NCBI GenBank assembly: GCA_008501735.1
Contig: QQUF01000045.1
Coordinates: forward strand, 62,001-126,000
DNA length: 64,000 bases
Direction: 5' to 3'
Origin: Calditrichota bacterium
GTDB lineage: Bacteria; CLD3
The notes beneath the pieces are model-generated. The model saw only the letters and a list, made by a program, of their open reading frames with translations. It did no database searches and had not been told where the DNA came from. The first letter of the stretch is position 1. Every line of letters begins with the position of its first letter. Shown here one piece after another: positions 32,346 through 41,818 of the stretch. The position numbers and the translations under genes are program-made.

Positions 32346-32798
32346 TTAAATAGCTATAAATATCTCAACTTCTGAGTCTGCACCCTTTTGTGAATTTTCT
32401 CCGTGAACTTCAAAGTCATAAGTGTATTTTCTGCCTAAGACTTCATCTTTTGCCCAAATTTCCATCCAAGTTTCAACGATTGAATTTGGCAACTCGCCTT
32501 TTGCTACAAACTTCGTAAAACTTCCACCTTCAAATTCTCTTCCAACAAAACCTTCAGGAATATTTTCTAATGAATTTACTTTGAGTCCAATTATTGAAGT
32601 GTATTTACCGTTGTAATCCGATTCGTAGTCAGTGTAAATAGAGTAAATCTCATCACTAATTTTATTCGGAATTTGTGAAGGAATACTTTCGCTAAAGAAT
32701 CTCATCCAAAGTCCACCTAAGTCAGTTGCTGATTTTCCATTTTCATTTGTAGTTTCAACTGAAATCCCGATAATTTTAAAGCTGTCAATTTTTTGCAT
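32346..32798 (-). CDS. GyrI-like / integron-type effector-binding domain protein
   Basis: The start is the ATG at 32798, with an AAGGTG Shine-Dalgarno six bases upstream; a TTG seven codons earlier is less likely. The 150-residue product has the two-fold GyrI/AraC effector-binding fold: IIGISVETTN, then IPNKISDEIYSIYTDYESDYNGKY and the typical FVAKGELPNSIVETWMEIW segment. It matches the integron-associated effector-binding group (Cass2-like), which binds small cationic ligands. There is no DNA-binding domain. It follows the DUF4032 gene by a few bases and is probably co-transcribed. Confidence 0.8.
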   Translation of the reverse strand: MQKIDSFKIIGISVETTNENGKSATDLGGLWMRFFSESIPSQIPNKISDEIYSIYTDYESDYNGKYTSIIGLKVNSLENIPEGFVGREFEGGSFTKFVAKGELPNSIVETWMEIWAKDEVLGRKYTYDFEVHGENSQKGADSEVEIFIAI

Positions 32799-32830
32799 TT
32801 TATTCACCTTAATTTTCAAAATTTATAAAT

Positions 32831-34057
32831 TTACTTTTTGCCTAAAATGCTTTGAATCGCATTTGTTAGAATTTTCAAAAGTTTTGGAGAAGTTTGTTGC
32901 TCACCAAAGTTATTGCAATAACTTTTCATTGCATTAATAAATCCGATGTCCTTTTCTGCTTTTTCTGAGAGGAAATATTTGTGTTGCATAATTTCAACAT
33001 AAAGGTCAGCAGCCGTTTCGTGAGGAAAAATCTCTAACAAATTTTCATTCCTAAAAATATCACAAATCGGCAAGAAGATATTTTCTAACCAATCTTGAGC
33101 AGCTTCTTTTAATGAAATTTCTTCTTCCGACTTTTGATTCAAATACCATTTATGTTCTCTAATATGTTTTAACAGATCTTCTGCATAATTTACATTTTTA
33201 AAATCACCAATAACTTTTTTGACATTAAGATTAGTGATTTTCTCAAAATCTTTTTCTGCTTCCTCGATTTCTATTAACATTTCATAATTTTCTAAGATGT
33301 AGGATTTCTCTTTCTCAACTTCACCAATGTCTTTCAAGATTCCTGAGGCTCTTAAGTCTTCAGCAAACCAATCAATGTATTCAAAGAAATGTTCTAAATC
33401 CATTTTACGAAGTGAGTCCGAAATTTGAATCGGAAATTCGATTGTTTCTGCATCTGCCAAAATAGCTTTCAAAACTGTCCTTTTACCAAGATTCGGAACG
33501 ACTTCTTTCCCAAAATGAATTAACAAATTTGCCAAAGAAGCATCACCCCAATAAATTCCTTTTGAATGAAGTTGAACAAATAATTTCACAGCAGCATCTA
33601 AGATTTTGAGTCTATTTTTATCGGTAAATTCTCGTTTGTAAAGATAAGAATCAGGTAGAACTTTTTCCGCCAAGACTGTAATTGCAAAACCAATTTCATT
33701 TTCAAAAACATTTATTCCGAAATCGCTTTCCTCAATTATTGGCTCTTCAAATTTTGTAACAACTCCCACAGGCTCTAAAGTTGGAATTCCTAAAGTGAAT
33801 AATTTTTGGTAATTTTGAATCTCTTTTTTCGCAACCCTTCTACTCATTTCTTTGATTGCAAATTTATACTTTCCGATTCTCACAAAAATTAGCCGATGTC
33901 GTGCAATTCCACTTTTGATATTTAGTTTATTTACCTTGTTTTTCTCCCACTTATCAAAATCTAAATTCCAAGGCAAAGAAGCAATTAATCTAAAAAATTC
34001 CTCCCTAACATCGATTTCGATACGAATATTTTTACTTGGTTTTAAACTATCTGACAA
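32831..34057 (-). CDS. DUF4032 / LPS-kinase-like protein
   Basis: This 408-residue protein has a kinase-like region with AIKEMSRRVAKKEIQNY (probable ATP lysine), a catalytic-loop equivalent GIYWGDASLANLLI (D-x-x-x-x-N) and ILADAETIEF in the DFG position. That is the DUF4032 layout, which resembles lipopolysaccharide kinases. The C-terminal third (about 290-405) is helical and acidic. Whether it phosphorylates a sugar, a lipid or a protein is not known. No signal peptide, so cytoplasmic. Confidence 0.82.
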   Translation of the reverse strand: MSDSLKPSKNIRIEIDVREEFFRLIASLPWNLDFDKWEKNKVNKLNIKSGIARHRLIFVRIGKYKFAIKEMSRRVAKKEIQNYQKLFTLGIPTLEPVGVVTKFEEPIIEESDFGINVFENEIGFAITVLAEKVLPDSYLYKREFTDKNRLKILDAAVKLFVQLHSKGIYWGDASLANLLIHFGKEVVPNLGKRTVLKAILADAETIEFPIQISDSLRKMDLEHFFEYIDWFAEDLRASGILKDIGEVEKEKSYILENYEMLIEIEEAEKDFEKITNLNVKKVIGDFKNVNYAEDLLKHIREHKWYLNQKSEEEISLKEAAQDWLENIFLPICDIFRNENLLEIFPHETAADLYVEIMQHKYFLSEKAEKDIGFINAMKSYCNNFGEQQTSPKLLKILTNAIQSILGKK

Positions 34058-34223
34058 TTGATTTCCTACTTTGAAATTATATTAAACAAGCTAAATTTTT
34101 AGAGTAATTAAAACATTAATCCCAGCTACACTATAAAAATTTCAAAAAGTTAATACAGAAATTCTTCTTTCTAAGTACATTCTAACAAGTTCTTGAAAAC
34201 TTCAATTTAATAAAGACAAAACG

Positions 34224-35012
34224 ATGAAAAAAATACTCCTAACTTCAATTTTTATAAATATTTTAACAATCACTTCGGTTTTTGCACAAACACAAAGTGG
34301 CTTTCGAATTCACGCAAATTACATTCCAAAAGGGATTTCTGATTTAAATGACAGACTGAAAAGTTTTGATGCAAATTGCACTGACTGCGAAACTTATAAA
34401 GCTACCGAAACTACAAACAACATCGAAATTAGTGCAGAAATTGTAAACCAATTTCACGATAATTTGACTGTCGGCGGTGGATTTGGTTTTATTCGTTCTG
34501 ATGAAGGTAAGTTTAAATTCTCAGATACTTTTGTAATAGAAGGAAGCAATGTAAATGGTGTTGGTAATTATAACTACTCAGTTCAGTCCTTGCCGGTTTT
34601 TGTAAATACTTACGCATTTTATCCTTTTGAGACTTTCAGACCTTACGTCGGAGTTGGAGTTGGTTACATTTTTGCTTGGGGTTTTGAAGACTTCAATATG
34701 GATTTTGGGGACAGAGGAAGCACAGAAGTAAACAATACTTACAATGGTCACGGTTTTGGTTTTCAACTTCAAACAGGAACAACAATTAAACTTTCTGATA
34801 CCTTTACTCTAAATCTCGGAATAAAATACAGAATCGCAAACATTACAAATTTAGATGGAAACTTGGATATTAACGATGACATTTCAGATGACTTTAAGAA
34901 TACTCTTGAATACACAAACATAATTGACAGATACGCAAGAACAAGTCCTTTAGACTTAGATTTAGGTGGTTTTGGAATTTCGATTGGAGTTTCTTTAGGT
35001 CAAGGAAACTAA
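34224..35012 (+). CDS. Outer-membrane beta-barrel protein
   Basis: The 262-residue product has a clear signal peptide (about 1-21, ending SVFAQ). The rest is alternating strands with aromatic girdles, including RPYVGVGVGYIFAWGFEDF and TFTLNLGIKYRIANI, like small OmpA/PorT-type eight-strand barrels. Asp/Asn-rich loops contain Cys-x-x-Cys (about 51-54). No enzymatic motif. It overlaps the convergent lpxB gene by 18 bases at the 3' ends. Confidence 0.8.
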   Translation: MKKILLTSIFINILTITSVFAQTQSGFRIHANYIPKGISDLNDRLKSFDANCTDCETYKATETTNNIEISAEIVNQFHDNLTVGGGFGFIRSDEGKFKFSDTFVIEGSNVNGVGNYNYSVQSLPVFVNTYAFYPFETFRPYVGVGVGYIFAWGFEDFNMDFGDRGSTEVNNTYNGHGFGFQLQTGTTIKLSDTFTLNLGIKYRIANITNLDGNLDINDDISDDFKNTLEYTNIIDRYARTSPLDLDLGGFGISIGVSLGQGN

Positions 35013-36026
35013 AAGTTCATTTGCTACAATTTTAAAAGGGTTTTGATTTCCAAGCAAATCAGCCAACTCATCTTTAACTAAAATTGAATTGCTTAAATTA
35101 ATTTCTTCAAGCGATTTTAAAACATTTTCAGTTGAGAAATCCTCACTCAAAAGTTCAGGAACAACCTTCTTTTTCAATAAAATATTTGGCAATGCCACAA
35201 AAGGGATTTTGAGAATATTTTTACCAATTTGAAAAGTGAGCCAATTTGGGTCGTAAACTACAACTTGCGGAATTCCCAAAAGTGCCGTTTCCAAAGTCGC
35301 AGTGCCAGAAGTTACAATTGCCTTTTTACTCCTTGCTAAAAGTTCAAGAGAATTCCCAAAATTGAGATTTTCTGTATTTGGATAAAACTCTTTCAAATGT
35401 TCCAAAGCTGAAATTTGAAATTTTACACTTTTTAGAATTTTTGTAATATCAAACTTATTGAAAAAGTTTTTTACTTCAGCTTCTCGACTACCTGCAAGAA
35501 TTAGTAAATCAATGTCTTTAGGTTTTGTTTTAAAATCTTCAACTAAAATTTTCGAAACGTTTCCACAGTAGAGGCTTTTCACATTTTCCTTTTTGAGAAT
35601 TTCATTTTCAAAAGGGAAAATCGAAAAAACACAATCTGTAAAATTTTTAAGTTGCTCTACTCTTTTGTAATTCCAAATCCAAAATTTCGGTGCGATAAAG
35701 TAAAAAACTTTAGAATTATTTTTTTTCAATGACTTTGCAAGAGGCAAATTGAATCCTGGGAAATCAATCAAAAGTGCATTTTCTATTCTTTCAGTTCTAA
35801 CAAGCTCAAGGATTTGCTTTTTGAAATTTAAAGCCTTTGCAATCCTGTTTGGTAAATTTCCAAATCCTATTTCTGAAAGACCATTTAAAAGTATTTTTGT
35901 CTGAACTTGCTCACTTAAGAAAGGAGAAACATAAAAAATATTGATTTTGTAGCCTATCAATTCGATGATTTTTTCTGCGTAAACGTGAGAAGAATATTCA
36001 CCTGCAACAATTAATAAAGATTTCAT
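34995..36026 (-). CDS. lpxB: Lipid-A-disaccharide synthase, divergent
   Basis: This 343-residue glycosyltransferase family 19 protein has DFPGFNL near 88, FYFIAPKFWIWNYKRV near 108-123, the LILAGSREAEV loop near 174 and the nucleotide-binding TSGTATLETALLGIPQVVVY near 238-257. LpxB condenses UDP-2,3-diacylglucosamine with lipid X. The usual N-terminal GExSGD motif is GEYSSHVYAE here, and the protein is about 40 residues shorter than E. coli LpxB. The LpxH-like enzyme that makes lipid X is at 16 kb in this window. Confidence 0.88.
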   Translation of the reverse strand: MKSLLIVAGEYSSHVYAEKIIELIGYKINIFYVSPFLSEQVQTKILLNGLSEIGFGNLPNRIAKALNFKKQILELVRTERIENALLIDFPGFNLPLAKSLKKNNSKVFYFIAPKFWIWNYKRVEQLKNFTDCVFSIFPFENEILKKENVKSLYCGNVSKILVEDFKTKPKDIDLLILAGSREAEVKNFFNKFDITKILKSVKFQISALEHLKEFYPNTENLNFGNSLELLARSKKAIVTSGTATLETALLGIPQVVVYDPNWLTFQIGKNILKIPFVALPNILLKKKVVPELLSEDFSTENVLKSLEEINLSNSILVKDELADLLGNQNPFKIVANELLVSLT

Positions 36027-36064
36027 TTTAAAATTACCAAAATCAAATTCCTAAAGTCTTAAAA

Positions 36065-36099
36065 CAAAAAAAGGTCGTTACTAAAAAGCAACGACCTTT
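36065..36099 (-). terminator. Rho-independent terminator after nuoK
   Basis: Arms AAAGGTCGTT (36070-36079) and AACGACCTTT (36090-36099) form a 10-bp stem. Read on the minus strand it is followed by TTTTTTGTTTT, 30 bp past the nuoK stop. Confidence 0.85.
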
Positions 36100-36128
36100 A
36101 AAACTAAAATATTTTCAAATTATTGAAA

Positions 36129-36431
36129 TTACATTTTCATCAAATTTAGTTCTTCAACGTTAATTGAATCATTTTTCTTGAAAATTGCAATTATTAAAGC
36201 CAAACCAACTGCGACCTCTGCTGCTGCAACAGCAATCACAAAGAACACCAAAATTTGTCCATCAAGATTTCCGTGCATTCTTGAAAATGTGATTAAACTT
36301 AAATTTATGGCGTTCAGCATAAGTTCAACAGACATAAAAATAACAAGTGCATTTTTACGAATCAAAACTCCTGCTACACCAATTGCAAAAAGAATTGCAC
36401 TTAAAAAAAGAAAAAGCGAAGTTGGAATCAT
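36129..36431 (-). CDS. nuoK: NADH-quinone oxidoreductase subunit K
   Basis: This 100-residue protein has three membrane helices and is full length. The proton-pathway glutamates are Glu36 ([11 protein letters not shown]) and Glu72 ([12 protein letters not shown]), at the same positions as in E. coli NuoK. It is part of the complex I membrane arm next to NuoJ and NuoN. Unusually it is alone: upstream is a divergent polysaccharide gene and downstream a terminator and lpxB. The other nuo genes are not in the window. Confidence 0.95.
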   Translation of the reverse strand: MIPTSLFLFLSAILFAIGVAGVLIRKNALVIFMSVELMLNAINLSLITFSRMHGNLDGQILVFFVIAVAAAEVAVGLALIIAIFKKNDSINVEELNLMKM

Positions 36432-36512
36432 TTTTTAAATTACCTTTAATTTAAAATTCGGCGAAATTTAGTAACTTTTAGTACTAAATCAAAAAACTAA
36501 TCAAGAAATTTT

Positions 36513-38462
36513 ATGACCTCAAATTCTCCAAACTCAAAGCCCAAATTTTTATCAATTGAAAATTTACCAATTGTTTCAATAAATGCTTGTTTAATTTTGA
36601 CAATTCTTGTGATTGTCGTCGGAGCTAACGACCCAACAATCGCCAAACCAATTGTTTTCAAATCACTTTCATTACTTTCTGCTTCACTAATTTTTATTAC
36701 TTGTTTTTTTAAAGGTGAAGTAGTTCTACCAAACCAAAAAGTCCAAATTGCTCTAGGTTGTTTGGTGCTTTGTGTCTTTTACAGTTTTTTCAAATCGGAA
36801 CATAGTTTTTTTGCAAAAGAAGGAATTGAATTATTCTTTGCTCAAGTTTTGATTTTTTACTCAGGAATTTTTGTTGCTCAAAACAACCTTAATTCAATCC
36901 TAAAAACTTTAGCCTTTTTAGTTTGTCTAACTGTTTTTCTTGGAGTTTTATTTGCCACAGGAATTACTGGTATTTACTTAGCGAATAGTAAAGACTTTTT
37001 TATTTCGACTTTTGGAAACCCGAATTACTTTGCAGGTTTCTTAGTTTTAGCTTTACCCTTACTTTTCCTTTTTTTGGAAAAAAACGTTAAGGGTAAAAGA
37101 ATAAAACATTTTGCAATTTTTGCAATTTGTTGTGCTGTTTTGGGATTGATTTTAACAAAATCAAAAGGTGCTTTTTTTGCACTTGGAATTCAAGTTCTAC
37201 TCTACTTTTTACTTGCCTACTTTTCGAACTTTAAAAAACACATTCTCTTAACTTTATTTTTTCTTTGCGTAATATCCGCTCCCTTATTTTTAAAATTTAG
37301 CCCTGAAACTGAAATCCAAACTTTTGAATCTCGTAAAATAATCTGGAATTCAAGTCTTAACTCAATTCAAGACACTCCGTTTTTTGGCAAAGGTTACGGA
37401 ACTTTTCAAATATTTTTTCCAAAATTTAGAAGTCCCGATTATTGGCTAAAAAAGAGTGAAGACGTAGTTTTACACGCTCATAACGAATTTTTGGAGATAA
37501 TTTCAGAGATTGGCTTAATCGGATTCGTTTTTTGGAGTTGTTTGATTTTGCTAATTTTGTTCGGAGGCTTTTCTCAAGACAAAAATAAATCAGGACTTCT
37601 CTTAACATTGGTAATAATTGGCGGATTGGCAAATGCAGTCTTTAATGTTTCCTTAAGAACAATTCCAAATATTTTACTTTTTTATTTAAGTCTTGGAATT
37701 CTGCACGGAAGCCAAACCGACTTAATGAGAATAAAAATCAATCCTAATTCGTATTTTTTGCGATTAGGAATTCCAGCTTTAATTTTAATTTTTGCAAGTA
37801 TCAAAATTTTCAGTTCACTAAACACTGATTCTTCCAAAATCACCTCAGATTTATTCCTACAAAAGTCATATTTTATTCCAATTCAAAATTCCTCTGCCGT
37901 AAAAGTTGATTTTTTGGAGAAATCCATAAAAAATAACCCTTTCAATTTAAAAGCAATTTATGAGTTAGGGTTTACAAATTTGAAAATTAAAAACTATGTT
38001 GGTGCTTTAGATGCTTTTGAAAAATTAGAATTGATTTCTCCGAATTACCCAAAAGTTCAACTTCTCAAGGGCACTTGTTACATTGATTTAAAACTTCCTG
38101 AGAAGGCTGAGATTTCTACTCGAAATGCCTTAAAACAAAAATCGGGTTTTTGGGAATACTTGCAAATGATTCAAGTTTTTAGTTACGAAAATAAAAATGG
38201 TAAGATTATTAATACTCTACCTAAAGCAACAAAAACGACAATTGAAGAACTTTATTTACAAATAAAAAATGGTGAAAAGCAAAACAGACAAATTTCAAAT
38301 CAATTAGAAAACTACTTAGAATCAGAAATAAATTTGGTAGACCAAGACCTTTTAGAGAAACAAATTTTGCTAAATCATTTATTATTTTTAAGAGAGAAAA
38401 TCCCTCAATTCAGATTTAAAAACATAAGAGTATTAGAATTTCTTGAAAAAAATAAATTGTAG
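36513..38462 (+). CDS. O-antigen ligase/polymerase family protein with TPRs
   Basis: This 649-residue protein has about eleven hydrophobic helices in residues 20-435. The Wzy_C/O-antigen ligase loop includes GKGYGTFQIFFPKF and the conserved H-A-H-N-E-F-L-E-I (near 323-331). A C-terminal soluble part (about 470-640) carries TPR-like repeats, as in many WaaL/Wzy-like enzymes of Bacteroidota. It may ligate or polymerise surface glycan in the periplasm. No other glycan genes are adjacent. Ligase versus polymerase cannot be decided. Confidence 0.85.
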   Translation: MTSNSPNSKPKFLSIENLPIVSINACLILTILVIVVGANDPTIAKPIVFKSLSLLSASLIFITCFFKGEVVLPNQKVQIALGCLVLCVFYSFFKSEHSFFAKEGIELFFAQVLIFYSGIFVAQNNLNSILKTLAFLVCLTVFLGVLFATGITGIYLANSKDFFISTFGNPNYFAGFLVLALPLLFLFLEKNVKGKRIKHFAIFAICCAVLGLILTKSKGAFFALGIQVLLYFLLAYFSNFKKHILLTLFFLCVISAPLFLKFSPETEIQTFESRKIIWNSSLNSIQDTPFFGKGYGTFQIFFPKFRSPDYWLKKSEDVVLHAHNEFLEIISEIGLIGFVFWSCLILLILFGGFSQDKNKSGLLLTLVIIGGLANAVFNVSLRTIPNILLFYLSLGILHGSQTDLMRIKINPNSYFLRLGIPALILIFASIKIFSSLNTDSSKITSDLFLQKSYFIPIQNSSAVKVDFLEKSIKNNPFNLKAIYELGFTNLKIKNYVGALDAFEKLELISPNYPKVQLLKGTCYIDLKLPEKAEISTRNALKQKSGFWEYLQMIQVFSYENKNGKIINTLPKATKTTIEELYLQIKNGEKQNRQISNQLENYLESEINLVDQDLLEKQILLNHLLFLREKIPQFRFKNIRVLEFLEKNKL

Positions 38463-38571
38463 TAAAAACTTAATTCAAATTTAGCAATTTCTTTACTTGA
38501 CTTACTAAGTGAAAGAATGTTAGTTTGGGGCTTCATTTTTGAAGAATATTTTTTAATTTTTCGGAGGTATC

Positions 38572-41500
38572 GTGAAACAATATTTTACGATTTCTACATT
38601 TACTTTTCTTTTAGCTGCTTCCTTACAAGCACAAACACCCGACCATTTAGTCATTTCGGAAATTGCAGTTCAACCAACTGCAGGTGAGTTTATTGAAATT
38701 CACAATCCGACTTCGCAAACAATAAATTTGTCGAACTACTATTTAACTGATGCAACAAACTCTAGTTCAGGATTTTTTTATTACAATCTTCCTGATACAA
38801 GTTTAGCCGCAGGAACAGGCTCAAGTGATTTCGTTGCAAAATTTCCAAACGTTGACATTGCGGCAGGTGAATACAAAGTTATATCATTAAAACCTGCAAC
38901 AGATTTTAATACAACTTATGGAATGAATCCTGATTTTGAAATGCAAACAAGCAGTACAGCTGGAGTCGAATTAATGCTTCCTGGGTTTACTAATGGAACT
39001 GCTATTCAATCTAATGCAGGACTTTCAAATGGTGGTGAAATTGTTATTCTTTTCCATTGGGACGGAATGACTGACTTAGTTCAAGACGTTGATTACGTTG
39101 TTTGGGGCGATAAAGCCGAAGCAGTTGATAAAACCGGAATAAGCATTGACGGACCTGACGCAGATACAGATGCAACTACTTATGCAAATGACACAGAAGT
39201 TGCAAATCAAATTCCGATTAGTACTGACTCTCACGGACTTACAACTTCTTGGCAAAGGTTTTCAGATTCTTCTGAAATTAGCGAAACTCAAACTGGTGGA
39301 AACGGAATTACAGCTCACGACGAAACAAGTGAAGCACTTTCTGCTTCTTTTGGCGAAGGAGACCCAACTCCAAAATCCGTTTCAACAATCTCTCCTCCAG
39401 GAGCTGATGGTTCAGGAACTATAACTTTAACTCCTGAAACTGTTGAAACCTCTACTGCTACAACATTGGTTTTTACTTTGACTGGAACTGTTGGAGCACC
39501 AATTACAGAAGTTTCAATTGATTTACCTTCAACTTGGACTTTCGACGGAAACTCAAGTTCTGTCTCCTTAAACGGAACAGGAACTGTTGGAACAACTTCC
39601 GCAACTCAAGTTAATGTAACAGGAGCAAATATTTCAACTTCTGCTCCTTTGGAAATTTCGATTGCAAACTTGACTTCTGCAAGTTCTTCTGAAAATTCAA
39701 TCTTTACTGTAAAAACTGCTGGTTCAGGTGGAACTTTAACAGAAATTGCAGCACAACCTGCAGTTGCTGTCAATTTAGACCCAACCGCTCCAATTCCAAT
39801 TGCAGACATTCGTAACAATTTCTCTACTTACAACGGACAAACAGTAACTATTGAAGCTGTTGTAACTGTACCTTTTGGAATTTTGAGAGACGATAGAATT
39901 GATACTTACGCTCAAGATGAATCTGGTTTTGGAATTAATGTTTACAGAGGCTCAGAAGGCGGTGTAACTTTTTCAGAACTTTTTGTTAGAGGTAACAAAT
40001 TACAAATTCTTGGTAGAATTACAGAATTTAGTGGAACAGTCGAAATCGAATTACAACCAACTTCAACTGTAACTTTAATTAGTTCAGGAAATCCTTTACC
40101 AGAACCGAAAGTATTTACTCCTTCAGATCTTACAGCAAATATTGCGACTTACGAAGGAACTTGGGTTCAGTTAGTAGGTATTGTTGACGAAATTGCAGGA
40201 CCTTTTGGAGGTGGTTACTCAGTAACACTACACGGAAATCCTGCTTCAGAAGAATTTGACGCAAGAGTTTGGGAAACAAGTGGAATTGACCCAAATGCAA
40301 TTTTTACAGTTGGCGACACTGTTACTGTAAATGGAATTGCAGACCAATTTAACGGGGCTTTGCAAATTCCAATCGCAGACGCTTCTGATGTTACACTTGG
40401 AGGAGAATTTACAGAACCTCCAGTTGACCCAGTTTCAGACGGTGCAGGAATTGTAACAATTGAAAATGTTTTTCTTGATTTAGGTTTCAGTGGAGATTTA
40501 GAAATCTCTTTTGAAGGAGCTGGACCAGATACACTTGGAATTTCTCAAGTTCAAATTACAATTCCACAAGAAGTAACTTTTACAGATGCAACTCTTTCGG
40601 GAGATGCTTTTGTTGGATTGAATCCTCAAATTAATGGTCAAGAAATTTCAATATCAAATGCCCAACTTTCACAAGGAAAAACAGGAACCCTCAAACTAAT
40701 AGGAACAAGTTTCCCAAGCACAGACCAAGTAGTTTCATTTGAAACTAAAACAGCTCTTACAAATGGAACATTGACAACGACTGCTTCAAATCCTGTTTTT
40801 ATTCTTGGAAAAGGAAGTCCTAATGTAACAAATACTTTAGCAGAAATTCAAGACGATGAAGAATCTTTTGAAGGTGCAAATGTTACAATTGTTGGAGTGA
40901 TAACTTACGAACAAGGTTTGATTTCCTCCTTAGCAGAAACTTGGATTCAAGACGCAAGTGGAAGAGGTGTGAATGTCTTCGATTCACAAATCAACGGAAT
41001 CCAAAGAGGAACTGTTGTAACGATGTCTGGACAAATTGAAAATTACTTAAGTGGAACAGCTGGAAACAACGATTTAAAAACTACAGAAATTACAAACTTA
41101 ACTTCAGTTACTCAGCACGGTCAAATCGGTTCAATCGAACCAATGTTAAACCTTGCGACTTTCAACGATGTAACTGCTCAAAATGGACAGAATCATTTTT
41201 ATGAAGGAACAGCTTTTAAAACTAGATTTACAGTTCTAACTGTTCCAAGCACACCAATTGGTGGAGGTTACAACGTCCAAGTTGCTGATACTTTAGAAAG
41301 CGAACTTACAATCCGAATTTGGGAATCTACAGGAATTGTTCCTGCAAGTATTTTCGAAGTTGGAAAAGTTTACGACGGAATTTTGATGGTTGATGTTTTC
41401 AGAACTGACCCACAACTTATTCTTGGTTATGCTTCTGACGTTGAAGAATATGTAATTGATACAAGTGAATTTCCTGATTTTGGCTTAAGACTTAAATACA

Positions 41501-41796
41501 ATGGAGTCTTGCTCCACTCTTTAAGCCAAAAATTTGACATTGAATACCAAGTGCCTTCAAGAGGAAAAACAAAAATCCGAATTTTTGACCTAAAAGGTCG
41601 CTCAATCGCATCTTTAGTTGAATCAGAAGAAGGCGGAGAATCAAACATTTGGAAAACAGTTTCTTGGAAAGGAACAAATGACGGCGGCGAAAGACAGCCA
41701 ATGGGAGTTTACCTTTGCCATTACGTTTTCACTGATTTTGAAAATGGTAAGACTCATAAAAAAGTTATTCCACTTGTAATTGGTACTAAGTTTTAG
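38572..41796 (+). CDS. Secreted lamin-tail / OB-fold surface protein
   Basis: The start is a GTG with strong GGAGGT at 38563-38568. The 1074-residue product has a signal peptide (1-20, ending LQAQ), a lamin-tail domain (about 23-240: LVISEIAVQP, GEFIEIHNPTSQTINL) and a beta-sandwich (about 280-400). Two sets of OB-fold-like repeats follow (about 410-620 and 760-980), beginning TYNGQTVTIEAVVT and SFEGANVTIVGVIT. The C-terminal FlgD/type IX-like module (about 985-1074) contains IRIFDLKGRSIASL and GVYLCHYVF. Lamin-tail plus such OB domains often accompany extracellular nucleases; no nuclease domain is seen. It heads a plus-strand set of four envelope genes. Confidence 0.82.
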   Translation: MKQYFTISTFTFLLAASLQAQTPDHLVISEIAVQPTAGEFIEIHNPTSQTINLSNYYLTDATNSSSGFFYYNLPDTSLAAGTGSSDFVAKFPNVDIAAGEYKVISLKPATDFNTTYGMNPDFEMQTSSTAGVELMLPGFTNGTAIQSNAGLSNGGEIVILFHWDGMTDLVQDVDYVVWGDKAEAVDKTGISIDGPDADTDATTYANDTEVANQIPISTDSHGLTTSWQRFSDSSEISETQTGGNGITAHDETSEALSASFGEGDPTPKSVSTISPPGADGSGTITLTPETVETSTATTLVFTLTGTVGAPITEVSIDLPSTWTFDGNSSSVSLNGTGTVGTTSATQVNVTGANISTSAPLEISIANLTSASSSENSIFTVKTAGSGGTLTEIAAQPAVAVNLDPTAPIPIADIRNNFSTYNGQTVTIEAVVTVPFGILRDDRIDTYAQDESGFGINVYRGSEGGVTFSELFVRGNKLQILGRITEFSGTVEIELQPTSTVTLISSGNPLPEPKVFTPSDLTANIATYEGTWVQLVGIVDEIAGPFGGGYSVTLHGNPASEEFDARVWETSGIDPNAIFTVGDTVTVNGIADQFNGALQIPIADASDVTLGGEFTEPPVDPVSDGAGIVTIENVFLDLGFSGDLEISFEGAGPDTLGISQVQITIPQEVTFTDATLSGDAFVGLNPQINGQEISISNAQLSQGKTGTLKLIGTSFPSTDQVVSFETKTALTNGTLTTTASNPVFILGKGSPNVTNTLAEIQDDEESFEGANVTIVGVITYEQGLISSLAETWIQDASGRGVNVFDSQINGIQRGTVVTMSGQIENYLSGTAGNNDLKTTEITNLTSVTQHGQIGSIEPMLNLATFNDVTAQNGQNHFYEGTAFKTRFTVLTVPSTPIGGGYNVQVADTLESELTIRIWESTGIVPASIFEVGKVYDGILMVDVFRTDPQLILGYASDVEEYVIDTSEFPDFGLRLKYNGVLLHSLSQKFDIEYQVPSRGKTKIRIFDLKGRSIASLVESEEGGESNIWKTVSWKGTNDGGERQPMGVYLCHYVFTDFENGKTHKKVIPLVIGTKF

Positions 41797-41818
41797 AAAT
41801 TGAAAATTTGAGATAAAT

